Below, one piece after another: positions 62,299-64,000 of a DNA stretch of 64,000 nucleotides; the first letter of the stretch is position 1; each line of letters begins with the position of its first letter. The stretch lies in assembly GCF_000943545.1 (NCBI RefSeq), contig NZ_JTHP01000019.1, positions 1 to 64,000 on the forward strand, in the 5' to 3' direction. This stretch comes from Paenibacillus terrae. Its GTDB lineage: Bacteria; Bacillota; Bacilli; Paenibacillales; Paenibacillaceae. Both the position numbers and the translations under genes were made by a program. Below the pieces are notes generated by a model. That model worked only from the letters and a program-made list of their open reading frames with translations, was not told the origin of the DNA and did no database searches.

Positions 62299-63498
62299 AT
62301 GTCAGAATCACAATTGAAAATGGGGCCGTTGGTCATTTTAATGATTAATATGTTTATTGCCATGCTGGGAATTGGCCTCATCATTCCGATCCTCCCCAAA
62401 TTCATGGGTTCCCTCGGAGGCACTGGTGAAACGGGAGGCTATCTGGTTGCCGTATTCGGCTTGACCCAGTTTCTGTTTTCACCGTTGGCTGGTGAATGGT
62501 CCGATAAATACGGACGCAAAAAAATGATCATTATCGGTTTGGTGATCATGACGATTTCTTCAGTATTATTTGCCATAGGGCATTCGTTGACGATGCTGTA
62601 TATATCCCGTTTGCTCGGAGGCGCAGGGGCTGCCTTTATGATTCCTCCGATGATGGCTTATATTGCCGACATTACGACGGTACACAATCGCGGTCGGGGA
62701 ATGGGTTTGTTGGGCGCGGCCATGTCTCTCGGGTTTGTTATCGGCCCTGGTGTGGGCGGCTTGCTGGCAGATATTTCGATACGCACGCCTTTGTACGTTT
62801 CGGCTGGAGTATCGGGTGTGGCTGCCCTGGTTTCGTTGATTTTGCTGCCCGAAACCTTGTCGATGGAGAAACAGTTGAAATTCCGGGATGTCAAAGTCAA
62901 ACGCGACAATGTCATTAAGCAGTTTGCACTTTCTTTTCGCAAGCCGTACTTCATGCTGTTGATTATGATTTTCACCCTAACCTTTGGGCTGACGCATTTT
63001 GAAACCATGTTTCCTTTCTTCGTGACAGGCAAGTTTCATTACAATGAGCGCGATATTGCGATCATTATTACGGTAGGGGCACTGGTCGGAACGATAATTC
63101 AGGCGGTTGTGATCAGTCCGTTGTTGAATCGTTTTGGCGAAAAAGGTGTTATTATCGGCTCCTTTCTGTTTTCCGCGATTTCTCTTGTGCTTATGCTGCT
63201 CTCTGGCAACTTTTATTATGTACTCGGGGTATCGCTCATCTTCTTTACTGCAACGTCGCTGCTGCGACCAGCCATTAATACGGCTTTATCCAAAATGGCC
63301 GGGGATGAACAGGGAGTTGCAGCCGGGATGAATAATGCCTATATGAGTATCGGTAACATTTTGGGACCTGCGCTGGCGGGTACGTTGTTTGAGGTGCATA
63401 TCAATCTGCCGTACATTTTCGGGGCGGTTATTCTCATCCTTAGTTTGGGACTGGCTGTAAAATGGAACAGCAAAGGTACACAAACGACAGCGGTTTAA
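62299..63498 (+). CDS. MFS multidrug efflux transporter (Bmr/NorA-type)
   Basis: 399 residues from the ATG at 62299, after AGGAGGA; the open frame extends upstream without a better start. About 12 hydrophobic helices; FGLTQFLFSPLAGEWSDKYGRKK (loop 2-3) and GLLGAAMSLGFVIGPGVGG (motif C of antiporters). Exports hydrophobic cations or fluoroquinolone-like drugs with protons. Monocistronic. Confidence 0.9.
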   Translation: MSESQLKMGPLVILMINMFIAMLGIGLIIPILPKFMGSLGGTGETGGYLVAVFGLTQFLFSPLAGEWSDKYGRKKMIIIGLVIMTISSVLFAIGHSLTMLYISRLLGGAGAAFMIPPMMAYIADITTVHNRGRGMGLLGAAMSLGFVIGPGVGGLLADISIRTPLYVSAGVSGVAALVSLILLPETLSMEKQLKFRDVKVKRDNVIKQFALSFRKPYFMLLIMIFTLTFGLTHFETMFPFFVTGKFHYNERDIAIIITVGALVGTIIQAVVISPLLNRFGEKGVIIGSFLFSAISLVLMLLSGNFYYVLGVSLIFFTATSLLRPAINTALSKMAGDEQGVAAGMNNAYMSIGNILGPALAGTLFEVHINLPYIFGAVILILSLGLAVKWNSKGTQTTAV

Positions 63499-63514
63499 TG
63501 TTATTTTTCCTGTA

Positions 63515-63586
63515 AACATAGTCTCTTTTGGTGCGATCTGTGACGTTCTTGTGAACCACAGGTCGCGCCGAAGGAGACTATTTTTG
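63515..63586 (+). terminator. Terminator after the MFS gene
   Basis: Long stem: ATAGTCTC / GAGACTAT at the base, GCGATCTGTG / CACAGGTCGC above, five T after it. Confidence 0.8.
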
Positions 63587-63718
63587 GTATACATAGAGAA
63601 ATGGTTAATGAAACGACTGCTTCGTGGGTAATAATGCATGGTAAGTTTACAAGGAAGACACAGAAATGAGATATAGCTCGAAAAAATCTGGGCAACAGCC
63701 CAAAGGAGACGAGAGCCG

Positions 63719-64000
63719 ATGAAAGAGTGGAATGAACAGCTATTTTATACAGGAACTTATGCGCCTCGCCATGAGAGAGGAATTTATGTATGCGCTTTAC
63801 GTGTTGAAAACGGAGATTTGCGTATCATTGGAGGCGTGGAAGGAATCGAGCGGCCTTCATTTCTGGCGTTGCACCCGGATGGGACCAAGCTGTATGCCGC
63901 CAGTGAGACAGAGGAAGGCGAGCTGTATGCGTATCAGGTGCATGCACAGACGGGAGAGCTGCACCCATTGGATCGAAAAGGGACCGAAGGGGCGCACACT
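63719..64000 (+). CDS. Lactonase-family (6-phosphogluconolactonase-like) protein, partial
   Basis: First 94 codons, cut by the window end. ATG at 63719, 10 bases after AAAGGAG. LFYTGTYAPRHERGIYV and PSFLALHPDGTKLYAASE are typical first blades of the seven-bladed Pgl-type lactonase. Would hydrolyse 6-phosphogluconolactone if it follows YbhE; downstream part not seen. Confidence 0.85.
   Translation, partial: MKEWNEQLFYTGTYAPRHERGIYVCALRVENGDLRIIGGVEGIERPSFLALHPDGTKLYAASETEEGELYAYQVHAQTGELHPLDRKGTEGAHT

Noticed and set aside
1-64000. tRNA or rRNA genes
   Set aside because: No tRNA TPsiC-type GGTTCGAATCC motif in a cloverleaf context and no rRNA stretch was recognised by eye on either strand.

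Overview
The window reads as chromosomal DNA of a spore-forming Gram-positive bacterium of the Paenibacillus type, probably close to P. polymyxa. The grounds are strong AGGAGG-type ribosome sites, rho-independent terminators after most transcription units, low-GC Firmicutes gene families (CsoR/CopZ/CopA, YcnI/YcnJ, MprF, CcdC, BdbC), sporulation-linked genes (PdaA-like deacetylase, a YjcZ-like 38-residue protein) and moderate GC. This is a judgement from gene content; no database was searched. No rRNA, tRNA or complete mobile element was seen.

Layout. 1-5.7 kb: tail of an unknown gene, the copper pair YcnJ-YcnI, a GGDEF/HD-GYP c-di-GMP protein, and a DUF5317 membrane protein with a 31-residue partner. 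5.9-10.4 kb: a Bcr/CflA efflux pump, then csoR-copZ and copA, each preceded by a palindromic CsoR-type operator. 10.5-14.8 kb: a two-component system divergent from a compact FMN-binding protein/ApbE/RnfD-like cluster, which looks like an extracytoplasmic flavin electron-transfer module. 15-20.4 kb: an NfsA-type reductase, then a TPP-riboswitch operon (ThiY-like binding protein, PF01910 protein, permease, ATPase, TatD-like hydrolase). 20.7-24.8 kb: PNPOx-like protein, secreted CpdB-type nucleotidase, EAL phosphodiesterase. 24.8-28.5 kb: a three-gene oxidoreductase/SMP-30/SDR cassette with an operator-bearing promoter, bracketed by inverted sequence remnants and similar terminators.

28.5-42.5 kb: an unrecognised protein, two GH13 enzymes, PdaA, MetNI without MetQ, a small cysteine-peptidase-like protein, a WG-repeat protein, a MerR regulator, an alpha/beta hydrolase and an HTH/helical-repeat regulator. 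42.6-47.2 kb: a two-component system followed by a LanFEG/BcrAB-like three-gene ABC exporter with no bacteriocin genes beside it. 47.4-57.5 kb: lactate dehydrogenase with an unusual substrate loop, a MerR/coiled-coil protein, a soluble Ser/Thr kinase, two small proteins, gluconate kinase and GntR with palindromic operators but no permease, Map, a diguanylate cyclase tail, CcdC, BdbC and a nitroreductase. 57.7-64 kb: MprF, an AAA ATPase, an IS630 transposase relic, a two-repeat type I-C-like CRISPR remnant, an MFS pump and the start of a lactonase.

The least explained material is intergenic. A family of 114-bp imperfect palindromes (three full copies and one half copy) sits next to terminators. 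A second two-copy element has an extra palindromic segment in one copy, and a 200-bp palindrome lies inside the thiamine operon. Together with the CRISPR remnant, the flavin module and the riboswitch operon carrying a TatD hydrolase, these are the best candidates for a second look.
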